A stretch of 64,000 nt of DNA from an uncultured Prevotella sp. (GTDB taxonomy: Bacteria > Bacteroidota > Bacteroidia > Bacteroidales > Bacteroidaceae). The position numbers and the translations under genes were made by a program. Where the stretch lies: NCBI GenBank assembly GCA_900554695.1, contig USHV01000011.1:10956-74955 (forward strand), in the 5' to 3' direction. Of this stretch, positions 1-8,046 are shown in pieces (position 1 is the first letter of the stretch; the number at the start of each line of letters is the position of its first letter). The notes below the pieces were generated by a model that did no database searches, was not told where the DNA came from, and saw only the letters and a program-made list of their open reading frames with translations.

Positions 1-309
1 TGCCACACTGTCGGTGCTATATGCAGGAACGTTCGTCACCACGATGCCACGGCTGCGCGCAGCGTCTATGTCAACAGTGTTGAACCCCGTGGCAAGAACG
101 CCTATATACTTGATATTGCTCAGCTGTGAGAGAACGGCAGCATCGAGCACTGTCTTGTTTGTCATCACGATCTCAGCATCGCCTATGCGACTTACAACTT
201 CATCGGCCGAAGTACGCGGATAGACTACGAGTTCTCCGAATTCTTTCAACGGTTCCCACGACAGGTCACCGGGATTGGCGCAATAGCCATCCAATATAAC
301 GATTTTCAT
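1..309 (-). CDS. D-2-hydroxyacid dehydrogenase, N-terminal part (cut by window edge)
   Basis: The minus strand from 309 reads an open frame of 103 codons that runs off the left edge. It begins MKIVILDGYCANPGDLSW and continues through TNKTVLDAAVLSQL and IKYIGVLATGFNTVDIDAA, which is the N-terminal substrate-binding half of the NAD-dependent D-2-hydroxyacid dehydrogenase family (glycerate dehydrogenase / hydroxypyruvate reductase branch). Members reduce 2-keto acids with NAD(P)H in the cytoplasm. The Rossmann domain and catalytic Arg/Glu/His lie outside the window. It starts 38 bp after the rarA stop on the same strand, so the two are probably cotranscribed. Exact substrate cannot be told. Confidence 0.85.
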   Translation of the reverse strand, partial: MKIVILDGYCANPGDLSWEPLKEFGELVVYPRTSADEVVSRIGDAEIVMTNKTVLDAAVLSQLSNIKYIGVLATGFNTVDIDAARSRGIVVTNVPAYSTDSVA

Positions 310-347
310 ATATTTGTGTTATTTTGCTATATAATCCTTATTGTCAG

Positions 348-1622
348 TCAATCATCCTTATATCTGTCTCCCCAGCATCGCAACATCCACTGATACTGTT
401 TTTCTTCGGATGGCGAGTGCTGGGCATGCCATATACGAGTGTCCGTGAGTTCGTCGGGCATGTATTGTTGCCTTACGAAATGTCCAGGAAAATCATGCGA
501 GTACTTGTATCCGTCGCTGTAGCCGAGATTTTTCATGAGTTCAGTGGGAGCATTGCGCAAATGGAGCGGCACGGGTAGGTTGCCGGTACGCCGCACTGTC
601 TCAAGGGCGTAGTTGATGCCGTTGTATGCTGAATTGCTCTTCGGGCTTGTGGCAAGATATACCGCCGCTTCTGCCAGCGGTATGCGTCCCTCTGGCCAAC
701 CTATCTTGTTGACTGCATCGAAGGCAGCATTGGCAAGAAGAAGCGCGTTGGGATTGGCAAGTCCGACATCCTCGGCTGCGCTTATCACAAGCCGGCGGGC
801 TATGAACTTAGGATCCTCGCCGCCCTCAATCATGCGCGCCATCCAGTAAAGCGCCGCGTCGGGATCGCTTCCGCGTATGCTCTTTATGAACGCCGACACA
901 AGGTCGTAGTGCATCTCGCCGTCCTTGTCGTAGGCAAGAGGGTTCTGCTGAAGACGGTTCACCACCATCTCGTCGGTTATGACCACGTCGCCACCCTCGG
1001 CCTCAACAACAAGCTCAAGAATGTTGAGCAGCTTGCGCGCGTCGCCTCCGCTGTATCTCAGTATGGCGTCGGTCTCTTTCAGCTCTATGTGTCTGCGGCT
1101 CAGCTCCACGTCCTTAGTGATGGCGCGGTGCAGCAGTTCGAGAAGGTCATCCTTGTCGAGCGGCTTCAGAACATACAGCTGACAGCGCGAGAGCAACGGC
1201 CGTATGACTTCAAACGACGGATTCTCTGTCGTCGCACCTATAAGCGTAACAATGCCCCGCTCCACCGCACCGAGCAACGAATCCTGCTGCGACTTGCTGA
1301 AACGATGGATCTCGTCGATAAACAGAATGGGCGAAGCCGTGGAGAAGAACTGTCCTTTCTTTGCCCGCTCTATCACGTCGCGCACGTCTTTCACGCCGCT
1401 CGTCACGGCACTGAGCGTGTAAAACGGAGTCTCCAGCTTGTTGGCTATTATCTGCGCGAGTGTCGTTTTCCCGACTCCCGGCGGTCCCCATAAAATAAAA
1501 GAGGAAATACGCCCCGCATCTATCATCCGACGCAGGACGGCACCCTCACCTACAAGATGTTTCTGACCGACGTATTCGTCGATGGTGCGGGGTCTCATTC
1601 TTTCTGCCAAAGGCTCACTCAT
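348..1622 (-). CDS. rarA: Replication-associated recombination protein A (RarA/MgsA AAA+ ATPase)
   Basis: A 424-residue AAA+ ATPase of the clamp-loader-like RarA family, which acts at stalled replication forks. Visible in order: MSEPLAERMRPRTIDEYVGQ, Walker A GPPGVGKTTL, Walker B ILFIDEIHRF, sensor 1 GATTENPSFEV, an Arg-finger region LLSRCQ, then the C-terminal tetramerisation region with EDVGLANP and the conserved end YKYSHDFPGHFVRQQYMPDEL. The start at 1622 was preferred to the longer frame to 1721 because the extra residues have no family match and cross a good promoter at 1631-1661. The leader would then be only a few bases. Divergent from the nitrilase gene. Confidence 0.95.
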   Translation of the reverse strand: MSEPLAERMRPRTIDEYVGQKHLVGEGAVLRRMIDAGRISSFILWGPPGVGKTTLAQIIANKLETPFYTLSAVTSGVKDVRDVIERAKKGQFFSTASPILFIDEIHRFSKSQQDSLLGAVERGIVTLIGATTENPSFEVIRPLLSRCQLYVLKPLDKDDLLELLHRAITKDVELSRRHIELKETDAILRYSGGDARKLLNILELVVEAEGGDVVITDEMVVNRLQQNPLAYDKDGEMHYDLVSAFIKSIRGSDPDAALYWMARMIEGGEDPKFIARRLVISAAEDVGLANPNALLLANAAFDAVNKIGWPEGRIPLAEAAVYLATSPKSNSAYNGINYALETVRRTGNLPVPLHLRNAPTELMKNLGYSDGYKYSHDFPGHFVRQQYMPDELTDTRIWHAQHSPSEEKQYQWMLRCWGDRYKDD

Positions 1623-1630
1623 ATCTTGCA

Positions 1631-1661
1631 CAAAATTAAAAAATATATGCGATACCGACAA
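1631..1661 (-). promoter_or_regulatory. Bacteroidota-type promoter for rarA
   Basis: On the minus strand TTG (1661-1659) is followed after 20 bp by TAATTTTG (1638-1631), matching the -33 / -7 pattern TTG-N19-20-TAnnTTTG. The predicted transcript start falls within a few bases of the rarA ATG at 1622, so the mRNA may be nearly leaderless. Confidence 0.65.
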
Positions 1662-1679
1662 AATTTCTATATGAAAAAC

Positions 1680-1710
1680 TTGTGGATTAAAAGTAAAGTA
1701 TATACTTTTG
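1680..1710 (+). promoter_or_regulatory. Bacteroidota-type promoter for the nitrilase operon
   Basis: TTG at 1680-1682 and TACTTTTG at 1703-1710 are separated by 20 bp. The first ATG in frame is at 1733, giving a leader of roughly 20 nt. The position overlaps the longest possible frame (TTG at 1721) only slightly and supports the ATG start. Confidence 0.65.
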
Positions 1711-1732
1711 CAACGCCTCATTGCGACGTATT

Positions 1733-2506
1733 ATGAAGATAACAATCATTCAAACAGACATACAATGGGCCGCGTTTGACAGTAACGCATCTGCTGCCCG
1801 AAACATCATATCCCATGCAGGAGAAAGTGATATGTACGTCTTGCCGGAAATGTGGAATACAGGATTCGCCGTCGCAAAAGAGGAAGTTTCGGCCTCAACA
1901 TCAGGCCGGGCTCTTGAATGGATGCAGGAAACCGCGCGACTGACAAACGCAGCTGTATGCGGAAGCATGGCTGTGGAAAACGACGACAGGATAAACACGG
2001 CAGGACATCCATACAGAAACAGACTGTTCTTCGTAAAACCTGACGGCTCATACACATGGTATGACAAACATCACTTGTTCGGACCTGCCGGCGAAAACAT
2101 AATGTTCGCCCCGGGAAACAAACGTGCTGTCGCCGAATGGAAAGGATGGAGATTTCTGTTGACAATATGCTATGACCTGAGATTTCCGTCATGGTTGCGC
2201 TATGACAACGACTACGACGCAATAATAAACGTCGCTAACTGGCCGGATGTGCGCAACGAAGCATGGGACGTTCTCACAAGAGCAAGGGCGATAGAAAACC
2301 AATGCTATCTCATAGCATGCAACAGAACAGGACGCGACAAAACTGCCTACTATTCCGGGCACAGCCGGATTATAGACCCGGAAGGACGGGTAATGGCTGA
2401 AGCTGAGCCAGGAAAACAGCAATACATCAATGCCGTCATCGACAAAGACAGACTGGATACATACAGGCAGACATTCAAGGTATTGGACGATAGAGACAAT
2501 AAGTAA
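1733..2506 (+). CDS. Nitrilase/omega-amidase family carbon-nitrogen hydrolase
   Basis: A 257-residue cytoplasmic hydrolase of the carbon-nitrogen superfamily, close to the YafV / Nit2 omega-amidase branch that deamidates 2-oxoglutaramate and 2-oxosuccinamate. The catalytic triad is visible: Glu in VLPEMWNTGF, Lys in YDKHHLFGPAGE and Cys in LLTICYDLRFP, followed by the family block NVANWPDVRNEAWDVLTRARAIENQCY. The ATG at 1733 gives the typical start MKITIIQTDIQW; an upstream TTG at 1721 is rejected. The next gene follows after 9 bp, suggesting a two-gene operon. Confidence 0.9.
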   Translation: MKITIIQTDIQWAAFDSNASAARNIISHAGESDMYVLPEMWNTGFAVAKEEVSASTSGRALEWMQETARLTNAAVCGSMAVENDDRINTAGHPYRNRLFFVKPDGSYTWYDKHHLFGPAGENIMFAPGNKRAVAEWKGWRFLLTICYDLRFPSWLRYDNDYDAIINVANWPDVRNEAWDVLTRARAIENQCYLIACNRTGRDKTAYYSGHSRIIDPEGRVMAEAEPGKQQYINAVIDKDRLDTYRQTFKVLDDRDNK

Positions 2507-2515
2507 CATTATAAT

Positions 2516-3316
2516 ATGAAACAACAGAAAGCTTTAACTCTTAAAACACTGACAAAGAGCAATGTGTGGGATTTACAGGAGAATGACATCCTGCACATGT
2601 GGGAATCTGCTGAAAGGGATGCCGACCTCAAGGATAACATGCGACACTATATCGATGTCATTCGAAGCGCATTCGACATGGAAGAAGTGAAAGTCGCAAA
2701 ACCTGAGGTTATCAGCAAATACGAGGCCCGGGGATATAAAATAGGAACAATAAAAATAGACGAGAACAATAAAGCTAAATGGGCGATAAAGAAACGCCCT
2801 ATAAAGAGAGTGACCGACCTGACATACGAGAACATCCATCACATAACTGCCGAAAAACTGATAGAAGTGCTCGACAGCAACTTCGGCGGTGGCTGGGGCT
2901 CACTCTCGCAAAGCATCCGCGACATAATAGAAAGCGGATTCGACATCAGCACTACCACATTGCCTAAAGACAGACTCCATAAACCGGGAGGAATGTATGA
3001 GAAGAAAATCAACGACGGATATAAAGTCTTGGAAATAGAGAAAGGAATGTGGGTGGAAGCCATATTCGCCAAAGAGAAACCTGAAAGCGAGCAATTCATG
3101 CCTCATGCCGACGAAAACGAGAACAAACACAGAAAATACGACGATGAGGAGGATGATTATGACGAGGACAACGACGACAAATACGACGAGGATGAGGACG
3201 ATGAATTTGATGACGATAAGCTGACAGAAGAAAGCTATCGCACCACTTTTGACACCGATCCGGAAGAACTGACGCTCGAAGCTGAGGACGTCAGCGACGA
3301 CGAAGAGGATTATTAA
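2516..3316 (+). CDS. Conserved hypothetical protein with a highly acidic C-terminal tail
   Basis: A 266-residue protein I cannot assign. Residues 1-180 look globular and basic, with the stretches KARGYKIGTIKID and NNKAKWAIKKRPIKRVTDLTYENIH and a helix EKLIEVLDSNFGGGWGSLSQSIRDIIESGFDIS. From about residue 200 the chain becomes a nearly continuous Asp/Glu tract that includes DDEEDDYDEDNDDKYDEDED. No signal peptide or membrane segment is seen, so it is probably cytoplasmic. An acidic tail of this type can mimic nucleic acid or shield basic partners, but that is inference. It sits 9 bp behind the amidase and is followed by a strong terminator. Confidence 0.75.
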   Translation: MKQQKALTLKTLTKSNVWDLQENDILHMWESAERDADLKDNMRHYIDVIRSAFDMEEVKVAKPEVISKYEARGYKIGTIKIDENNKAKWAIKKRPIKRVTDLTYENIHHITAEKLIEVLDSNFGGGWGSLSQSIRDIIESGFDISTTTLPKDRLHKPGGMYEKKINDGYKVLEIEKGMWVEAIFAKEKPESEQFMPHADENENKHRKYDDEEDDYDEDNDDKYDEDEDDEFDDDKLTEESYRTTFDTDPEELTLEAEDVSDDEEDY

Positions 3317-3340
3317 TATTAAAACGAACTCCTCAAAATA

Positions 3341-3389
3341 AAAATGGGTCCAACGGCATATTCGTTGCCAGTGGACCCATTTTGTTTTT
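3341..3389 (+). terminator. Rho-independent terminator after the acidic-protein gene
   Basis: A 12-bp stem AAAATGGGTCCA (3341-3352) / TGGACCCATTTT (3372-3383) is followed by GTTTTT. It lies 25 bp after the stop at 3316. Confidence 0.8.
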
Positions 3390-3758
3390 ACACATTCAGA
3401 CTCCTTGCTATTCAATATCCGAAATCACACTTAACAAGACACGGTCCTTTAGAAGAGCTCTTCTCGTTGTCTGTAAGCGGACTTATTTTATCACGAACAG
3501 TACACCGCACATATCATCAATAAATGCCACACACGCGCTGTATAAACTTATTTTGACACATAATTCGGTAAAGGAAAGATTACACAAAGCAAAACATATA
3601 AATACCATAACGTCAAAATATTTCAAAAGTACACTCACAGCATGCTACCGTTTCATACGAAATCATACCACTAAATAATACCTTAAATACACCGTTACAA
3701 CCGTAATAGAGAGCATCTATATAAACAACTCAACGAATGCGTGAAACATTTTATTCCG
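3390..3758. other. Intergenic, no gene seen
   Basis: About 370 bp between the terminator and the converging XRE gene. Frames present have no family features and no plausible start, and I see no strong hairpin or repeat here. Confidence 0.6.
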
Positions 3759-4220
3759 CTATTTCTTCGGTACAAAAGTCTCCCAAGTCTGATCATCATA
3801 AAAGATGCGAATCTCGGTTATTTTACGTTGTGGTTTGTCAAAATTTTTTACCATATTATGTTTGTCCTCATACGAAAACTGCATACCGGAAACAGGTGAC
3901 GGTTTTGTAGCAGGTGCTGGCTGAGGATCATCAAAGTCGAGCATACGTTCAGAAACAGGTTCCGGTTCGTTATTTACATTAGGCTGTGCACCTTCCTCCG
4001 ACGTGTCAACATACATGTCACCATTTCCAAACAAAAGCCAATCTGTAGAAATAGAAGGTATCTTGTTTTTTATTGCTTCTACAATTGTAAGGGTAGGTCG
4101 GGTTCGTCCGGTAAAGATACTGCTCAACGTCGCAGGAGCAATTTGTATGAATTCGGCAAACACCTGTTGGGTCATATGTTGACTCTCCATCACCTTCCTG
4201 ATTCTATCTTTCATATCCAT
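3759..4220 (-). CDS. XRE-family helix-turn-helix transcriptional regulator
   Basis: A 153-residue protein with an N-terminal Cro/CI-type HTH at residues 5-65 (IRKVMESQHMTQQVFAEFIQIAPATLSSIFTGRTRPTLTIVEAIKN), the phage-repressor-like segment ISTDWLLFGNGDMY, a Pro-rich linker and a short C-terminal domain ending KITEIRIFYDDQTWETFVPKK. This architecture (HTH, linker, small C-terminal domain) is common in Bacteroidales chromosomes. The ATG at 4220 gives MDMKDRIRKV; the longer frame adds residues with no family support. It faces a 770-bp AT-rich spacer carrying repeated ACATTTG motifs, some of which could be its operators (inference). Confidence 0.85.
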   Translation of the reverse strand: MDMKDRIRKVMESQHMTQQVFAEFIQIAPATLSSIFTGRTRPTLTIVEAIKNKIPSISTDWLLFGNGDMYVDTSEEGAQPNVNNEPEPVSERMLDFDDPQPAPATKPSPVSGMQFSYEDKHNMVKNFDKPQRKITEIRIFYDDQTWETFVPKK

Positions 4221-4259
4221 AAAGCTGTTTTTTATACGATAAAAGGGCATTTTCTTATG

Positions 4260-4800
4260 CTTTTACAAAGTTAAAGCATTTTTTTGAACTATGCAACATT
4301 TGTATATATAATTTACATTCAAGTAATTCACATTTGCAATACAATATATAGTTTTTAATAATACGTTCTTGTAGATCTGTTGCATTTACATATACAAATG
4401 TATATGATATGCCGGAAAAGTCGCCATTATTTTTTATTTAATAAAATATCGTATTATATTGATTATATCAGTCATTATATTATATGTATAATAGGGTATA
4501 AAAGTTATTATTTTAACGATATTCGCCCCTATAAGTACAAATATTAAACAAAATCATTAATATAACTATATAAAGCCGTCATTATGAGCTAAATATATAC
4601 ATAAATACGTGTTGTATATATATACATTTGCATTTATGTTTCTTAATAATATTAATTTATAGATGTAATTATAAATATTCTAAATCGTGATTTTTTATAT
4701 ACAAATGTGTTTACAAATGTAGATATGGCATTAATTGGTTTTACATTTGCATTTATAAATTCAATCTGATAAATGTAAAAATTGCTTAATTGTAAATTTA
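4260..4800. repeat. AT-rich spacer with iterated ACATTTGYA motifs in both orientations
   Basis: The gap between the XRE gene and holA (4221-4989) has no gene. It contains at least seven copies of TACATTTG(C/T)A or its complement, near 4296, 4330, 4392, 4624, 4699, 4711 and 4743. TACATTTG also fits the TAnnTTTG -7 promoter element, so the region reads as a set of promoter-like or operator-like sites on both strands. The part from 4800 to 4989 has no clear motif. Confidence 0.55.
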
Positions 4801-4989
4801 AAGGTTTCTCAGGAGACAAAATTTTCCATTTTTTCGATTATTTGAACGACGGGCAAACTCCGCTCAAAATATTCAAATTATAGAGACGAATAAATCACCT
4901 AACATGCGCATTTATAGCATTTTAGGTCAAGAAAAAGCTGCAATGAAATATGAAATTCTAGAAAAAATAGACCGGAAAAAGGCCCTATT

Positions 4990-6021
4990 TTAGTGCAAAA
5001 TGAAGAAAATTAGCTCCTTCATCAGTTCTCCAGGACCGGTATTTGGGTTATCCAGGCCCTTACTTTTGGCGTCAATCTCTCTAATTTTAGAAATTATCTG
5101 GAGAGTCTTCATCGGTGTGTAATTTCTCATACCAATCATATACTCCTTCGCGCCCCATGCAGAGCGCAGCTCCAAAGCCTCAGCAACAGCGGACTCATTA
5201 TTTCGGTTCGGAGTATAATGAGCTATCATCAGATTCTGGAAAAAACTGAACAGCAGAGGCAGGAAAGAATATACCGATCCGGCCTTAGGATTTTTGTCAA
5301 AATAATTTACTATTTGATTTGCCTTGAAAACATTGCGTTCAATGATGGCACGACGCAGTTCGAAGGCATTGAAATCCTTACTCACACCTATCTGATGTTC
5401 CACGATTTCCGGTGTCACTCGCCTATCGTTTTCAGGAAGAGAAATGAGCAGCTTGTCAAGTTCGGAAACAAGCCGGCTGACATCCGACCCTATATGTTCT
5501 GCAACAATGGCGGCAGACTTCTCGTCGATTGTCGCATTGTGCATTTTCATATATGTCGTAACAAAGCCCGGCAATTCACTGTCGCGTTTCTTCTTACTCT
5601 CAAACACGACACCGACAGCCTCAGCTTTGGCTACAATCTTCTTCCGGCGATCTACAGAACCGTTTTTATAACACAATACCAGAATCGTAGATTTGACCGG
5701 TTTGTCAAGATATTTCTCCAGCGCATCAAAAGAACGAAGATTCTGCGCTTCCTTAACAATGATCAGTCTATGCTCCGCCGGCATCACCGGATAACCCTTC
5801 GCAAGGTCCACTATCTGCGATGCCGTGACATCAGAACCGAACACAATGTTCTGGTTAAAGAAAAGTTCATCCGGTCGCAACACATTATCGGCAATGTAAT
5901 CGGATATCTTATCAATGAAATAAGACTCCTCTCCCATCAACAAATAAAAGGGATAATATTTACGCGCCTTCAAATCGCGCATCACCGATTCGTATGTTGT
6001 TACAGATTTCTTTTCAGCCAT
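4990..6021 (-). CDS. holA: DNA polymerase III subunit delta (clamp loader)
   Basis: A 343-residue HolA. It is the clamp-loader subunit that opens the beta sliding clamp. Seen: N-terminal SVMRDLKARKYYPFYLLMGEESYFIDKISDYI (HolA Walker-A-like fold without a functional P-loop), the clamp-binding region LRPDELFFNQNIVFGSD, domain II DVSRLVSELDKLLISLPENDRRVTPEIVEHQIG and the C-terminal collar with PNTGPGELMKELIFFIL. Length and order are typical for Bacteroidota HolA. Start ATG at 6021 (MAEKKSVTTY). It stands alone on the minus strand. Confidence 0.93.
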   Translation of the reverse strand: MAEKKSVTTYESVMRDLKARKYYPFYLLMGEESYFIDKISDYIADNVLRPDELFFNQNIVFGSDVTASQIVDLAKGYPVMPAEHRLIIVKEAQNLRSFDALEKYLDKPVKSTILVLCYKNGSVDRRKKIVAKAEAVGVVFESKKKRDSELPGFVTTYMKMHNATIDEKSAAIVAEHIGSDVSRLVSELDKLLISLPENDRRVTPEIVEHQIGVSKDFNAFELRRAIIERNVFKANQIVNYFDKNPKAGSVYSFLPLLFSFFQNLMIAHYTPNRNNESAVAEALELRSAWGAKEYMIGMRNYTPMKTLQIISKIREIDAKSKGLDNPNTGPGELMKELIFFILH

Positions 6022-6169
6022 TTCAATAAATCAGATAAATAATAAACGGACGCAGACCTATGTGGCGGAGTCTGAAAGTGACGGATGTCTCCATCCGTAT
6101 TCAGTCATCATGGCCACACATCTGCCATCCCCTCAGATTGCCGGCGTACAAAAACACACACGAAATGTT

Positions 6170-6199
6170 TTGTTTCATGCGCTATTCACATTATCTTTG
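6170..6199 (+). promoter_or_regulatory. Bacteroidota-type promoter upstream of the HsdR-N domain gene
   Basis: TTG at 6170-6172 and TATCTTTG at 6192-6199 are separated by 19 bp, an excellent match. The gene begins at 6309, leaving a leader of about 105 nt, which rules out the longer reading frame from 6060. Confidence 0.75.
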
Positions 6200-6308
6200 C
6201 AGTGAATTTATATTGCACACAGGCAACGCAAACCATAAACACGCGACGACGACCAATGTCCGTCAATCGCTCTGTATTATGGTTTTTCATTGCTACAAAA
6301 TTAATAAA

Positions 6309-6761
6309 ATGATTCGACTAAACCTACCAACTTTTCAAATAAAATTATCCGGTACAAAGCAAAAGCCAACCATATACGACATACTCCGTAGAAAGCACGT
6401 TGCGCTGACACCCGAAGAATGGGTCAGACAACATTTCATACATTACCTAATAGAACACAAATCATACCCGCAGTCGCTTATGGCCAACGAAGTAAGTCTG
6501 AAATACGGAGCGAAGGCATTGCGTGCCGACACAGTATTATATAACAGGGAGCTCAAACCGATAATGATAATGGAATACAAGGCACCGGATATTGCCATAA
6601 CGCGGAACGTATTCGACCAGATTTCAGCATACAACATACTACTCCACGTTGACTATCTCGTCATGAGCAACGGTCTGCAACACTATTGCTGCAAGATGAA
6701 CTACGAGCAGCGCAACTACACTTTTCTTGAAGACATACCCGACTATCCTGACATAATATAA
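6309..6761 (+). CDS. Small protein with type I restriction HsdR N-terminal nuclease-like domain
   Basis: A 150-residue stand-alone HSDR_N domain protein. The core EWVRQHFIHYLIEHKSYPQSLMANEVSLKYGAKALRADTVLYNRELKPIMIMEYKAPDI has the PD-(D/E)xK pattern: Asp in RADTVLY and Glu-x-Lys in MEYKAP. It continues with VFDQISAYNILLHVDYLVMSNGLQHYC. No helicase or methylase partner is adjacent, so this is not a restriction system. Such solo domains are widespread in Bacteroidales with unknown role. ATG at 6309 was chosen because the strong promoter at 6170-6199 lies inside the longer frame. Confidence 0.85.
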   Translation: MIRLNLPTFQIKLSGTKQKPTIYDILRRKHVALTPEEWVRQHFIHYLIEHKSYPQSLMANEVSLKYGAKALRADTVLYNRELKPIMIMEYKAPDIAITRNVFDQISAYNILLHVDYLVMSNGLQHYCCKMNYEQRNYTFLEDIPDYPDII

Positions 6762-6831
6762 ATAATGTCAGCCTGCAACAAACAAAAGAATATTATAAAA
6801 ACAAAAGAATATCTACTTTTTACTTATTTTA

Positions 6832-6862
6832 TTGTCAAAGAGACACAAAGGCATTATCTTTG
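6832..6862 (+). promoter_or_regulatory. Bacteroidota-type promoter for the TerB/DnaJ gene
   Basis: TTG at 6832-6834 and TATCTTTG at 6855-6862, 20 bp apart. The gene starts at 6967, so the leader is about 100 nt. Confidence 0.75.
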
Positions 6863-6966
6863 CATATAATGTCAATGACAGGACGGCGTCATTTCCTTTT
6901 TATCAGTATGACGCGACGCTGACACCGCCTGATAACACACGTAATAAATAAACAAAACACAACAAT

Positions 6967-7764
6967 ATGGGAGCATCAAGATGGATTGGAGGTTATCTGG
7001 GCTTTATCTTGGGAGGTGGTCCGTTGGGCGCACTTGCCGGATTTGCCTTGGGATGGCTTTTTGAGAAAGGACTTGAAAATGTAAACACAAACAGTGACAA
7101 CGGTCACCACACATTCAACGACGGTTACGACCAGCAACGCGCGTATGAAGGAGAACGAAATTCATTCCTGTTCTCACTTCTCGTATTATCCTCTTATATC
7201 ATCAAAGCCGACGGAAAGGTCATGCACTCCGAAATGGAGTTTGTGAGGCGTTTTCTGAGCCGTAATTTCGGAGAAGCCGCCAAGGTGGAGGGAGAGAAAA
7301 TCATACTAAGACTGTTTGAACAACAGAAACAGATGGGCGCCGACAAATTCAGAGCCACAATACAAGACGCATGCAGACAGATAGAACACAATATCAGCTA
7401 TCCACAACGCCTGCAGCTTCTCAATTTCCTCGTGATGATAGCACAGGCCGACGGCGTAATCGTACAGGAGGAAGTTGAAGCGCTCAAGGAGGTTGCCGTA
7501 AATCTCGGTATCTCCGCCGCAGACATTGACTCGATGCTCAATCTTCAATACGGCAACAGCAATCTCGACGCGGCATACAAAGTACTCGGCATCAGTCCTA
7601 ATGCGACAGACGATGAGGTGAAAGCCGCATACCGTAAGATGGCGCTCAAACACCACCCCGACAGAGTGGCAACGCTCGGCGAGGATGTGAAGAAAGCCGC
7701 CGAGAAGAAGTTCCAGGAAATAAACAACGCAAAGGAACTCATATATAAAGCCCGCGGCCTGTAA
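6967..7764 (+). CDS. DjlA-like membrane-anchored co-chaperone (TerB + J domain)
   Basis: A 265-residue protein with an N-terminal Gly-rich membrane segment (WIGGYLGFILGGGPLGALAGFALGWLF), a central TerB-like domain (about 60-190: SLLVLSSYIIKADGKVMHSEMEFVRRFL and FLVMIAQADGVIVQEEVEAL, each with the acidic pattern of TerB) and a C-terminal J domain (about 197-265: AYKVLGISPNATDDEVKAAYRKMALKHHPDRV). The HPD tripeptide needed to stimulate DnaK is intact. The architecture is that of DjlA, which anchors DnaK activity to the inner membrane. Monocistronic between its own promoter and a hairpin. Confidence 0.88.
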   Translation: MGASRWIGGYLGFILGGGPLGALAGFALGWLFEKGLENVNTNSDNGHHTFNDGYDQQRAYEGERNSFLFSLLVLSSYIIKADGKVMHSEMEFVRRFLSRNFGEAAKVEGEKIILRLFEQQKQMGADKFRATIQDACRQIEHNISYPQRLQLLNFLVMIAQADGVIVQEEVEALKEVAVNLGISAADIDSMLNLQYGNSNLDAAYKVLGISPNATDDEVKAAYRKMALKHHPDRVATLGEDVKKAAEKKFQEINNAKELIYKARGL

Positions 7765-7988
7765 CAAAACAAAACGGCCTACAGACGAATCCAAAATCTA
7801 TAAACGACATCGTGAGGACGAATAAAACAAAATGTTTCGGGAAACATTCACGATAAAGGAATCCGCTTTCACATCGTGTCTGTGAACCGTTCCAGGTCAA
7901 GAATTCCATTCACACTACGGATGTTTTACATTCATAATAACGAATATTTTACATTCAAAAACATCGACACCCCCTGTAAAACAACATA

Positions 7989-8022
7989 AATAAAGGCGAA
8001 GCAATCGTGCTTCGCCTTTATT
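7989..8022 (-). terminator. Hairpin terminator, 3' side of the zinc-ribbon gene
   Basis: A 14-15 bp perfect stem (AATAAAGGCGAAGC / GCTTCGCCTTTATT, loop at 8003-8008) is flanked by A/T tracts on both sides, so it may work in both directions. It lies 25 bp past the stop at 8047. The stretch 7765-7988 holds only a short 8-bp inverted repeat at 7831-7848. Confidence 0.75.
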
Positions 8023-8046
8023 CTTATACATATATATTTCCTTAAA

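Noticed and set aside
3382..3678. 98-residue plus-strand frame after the acidic-protein gene
   Set aside because: Starts inside the terminator, has a non-ATG start and no family features.
6060..6761. Longer version of the HsdR-N protein (233 residues)
   Set aside because: The first 83 residues lie over a strong promoter and have no similarity to the domain.
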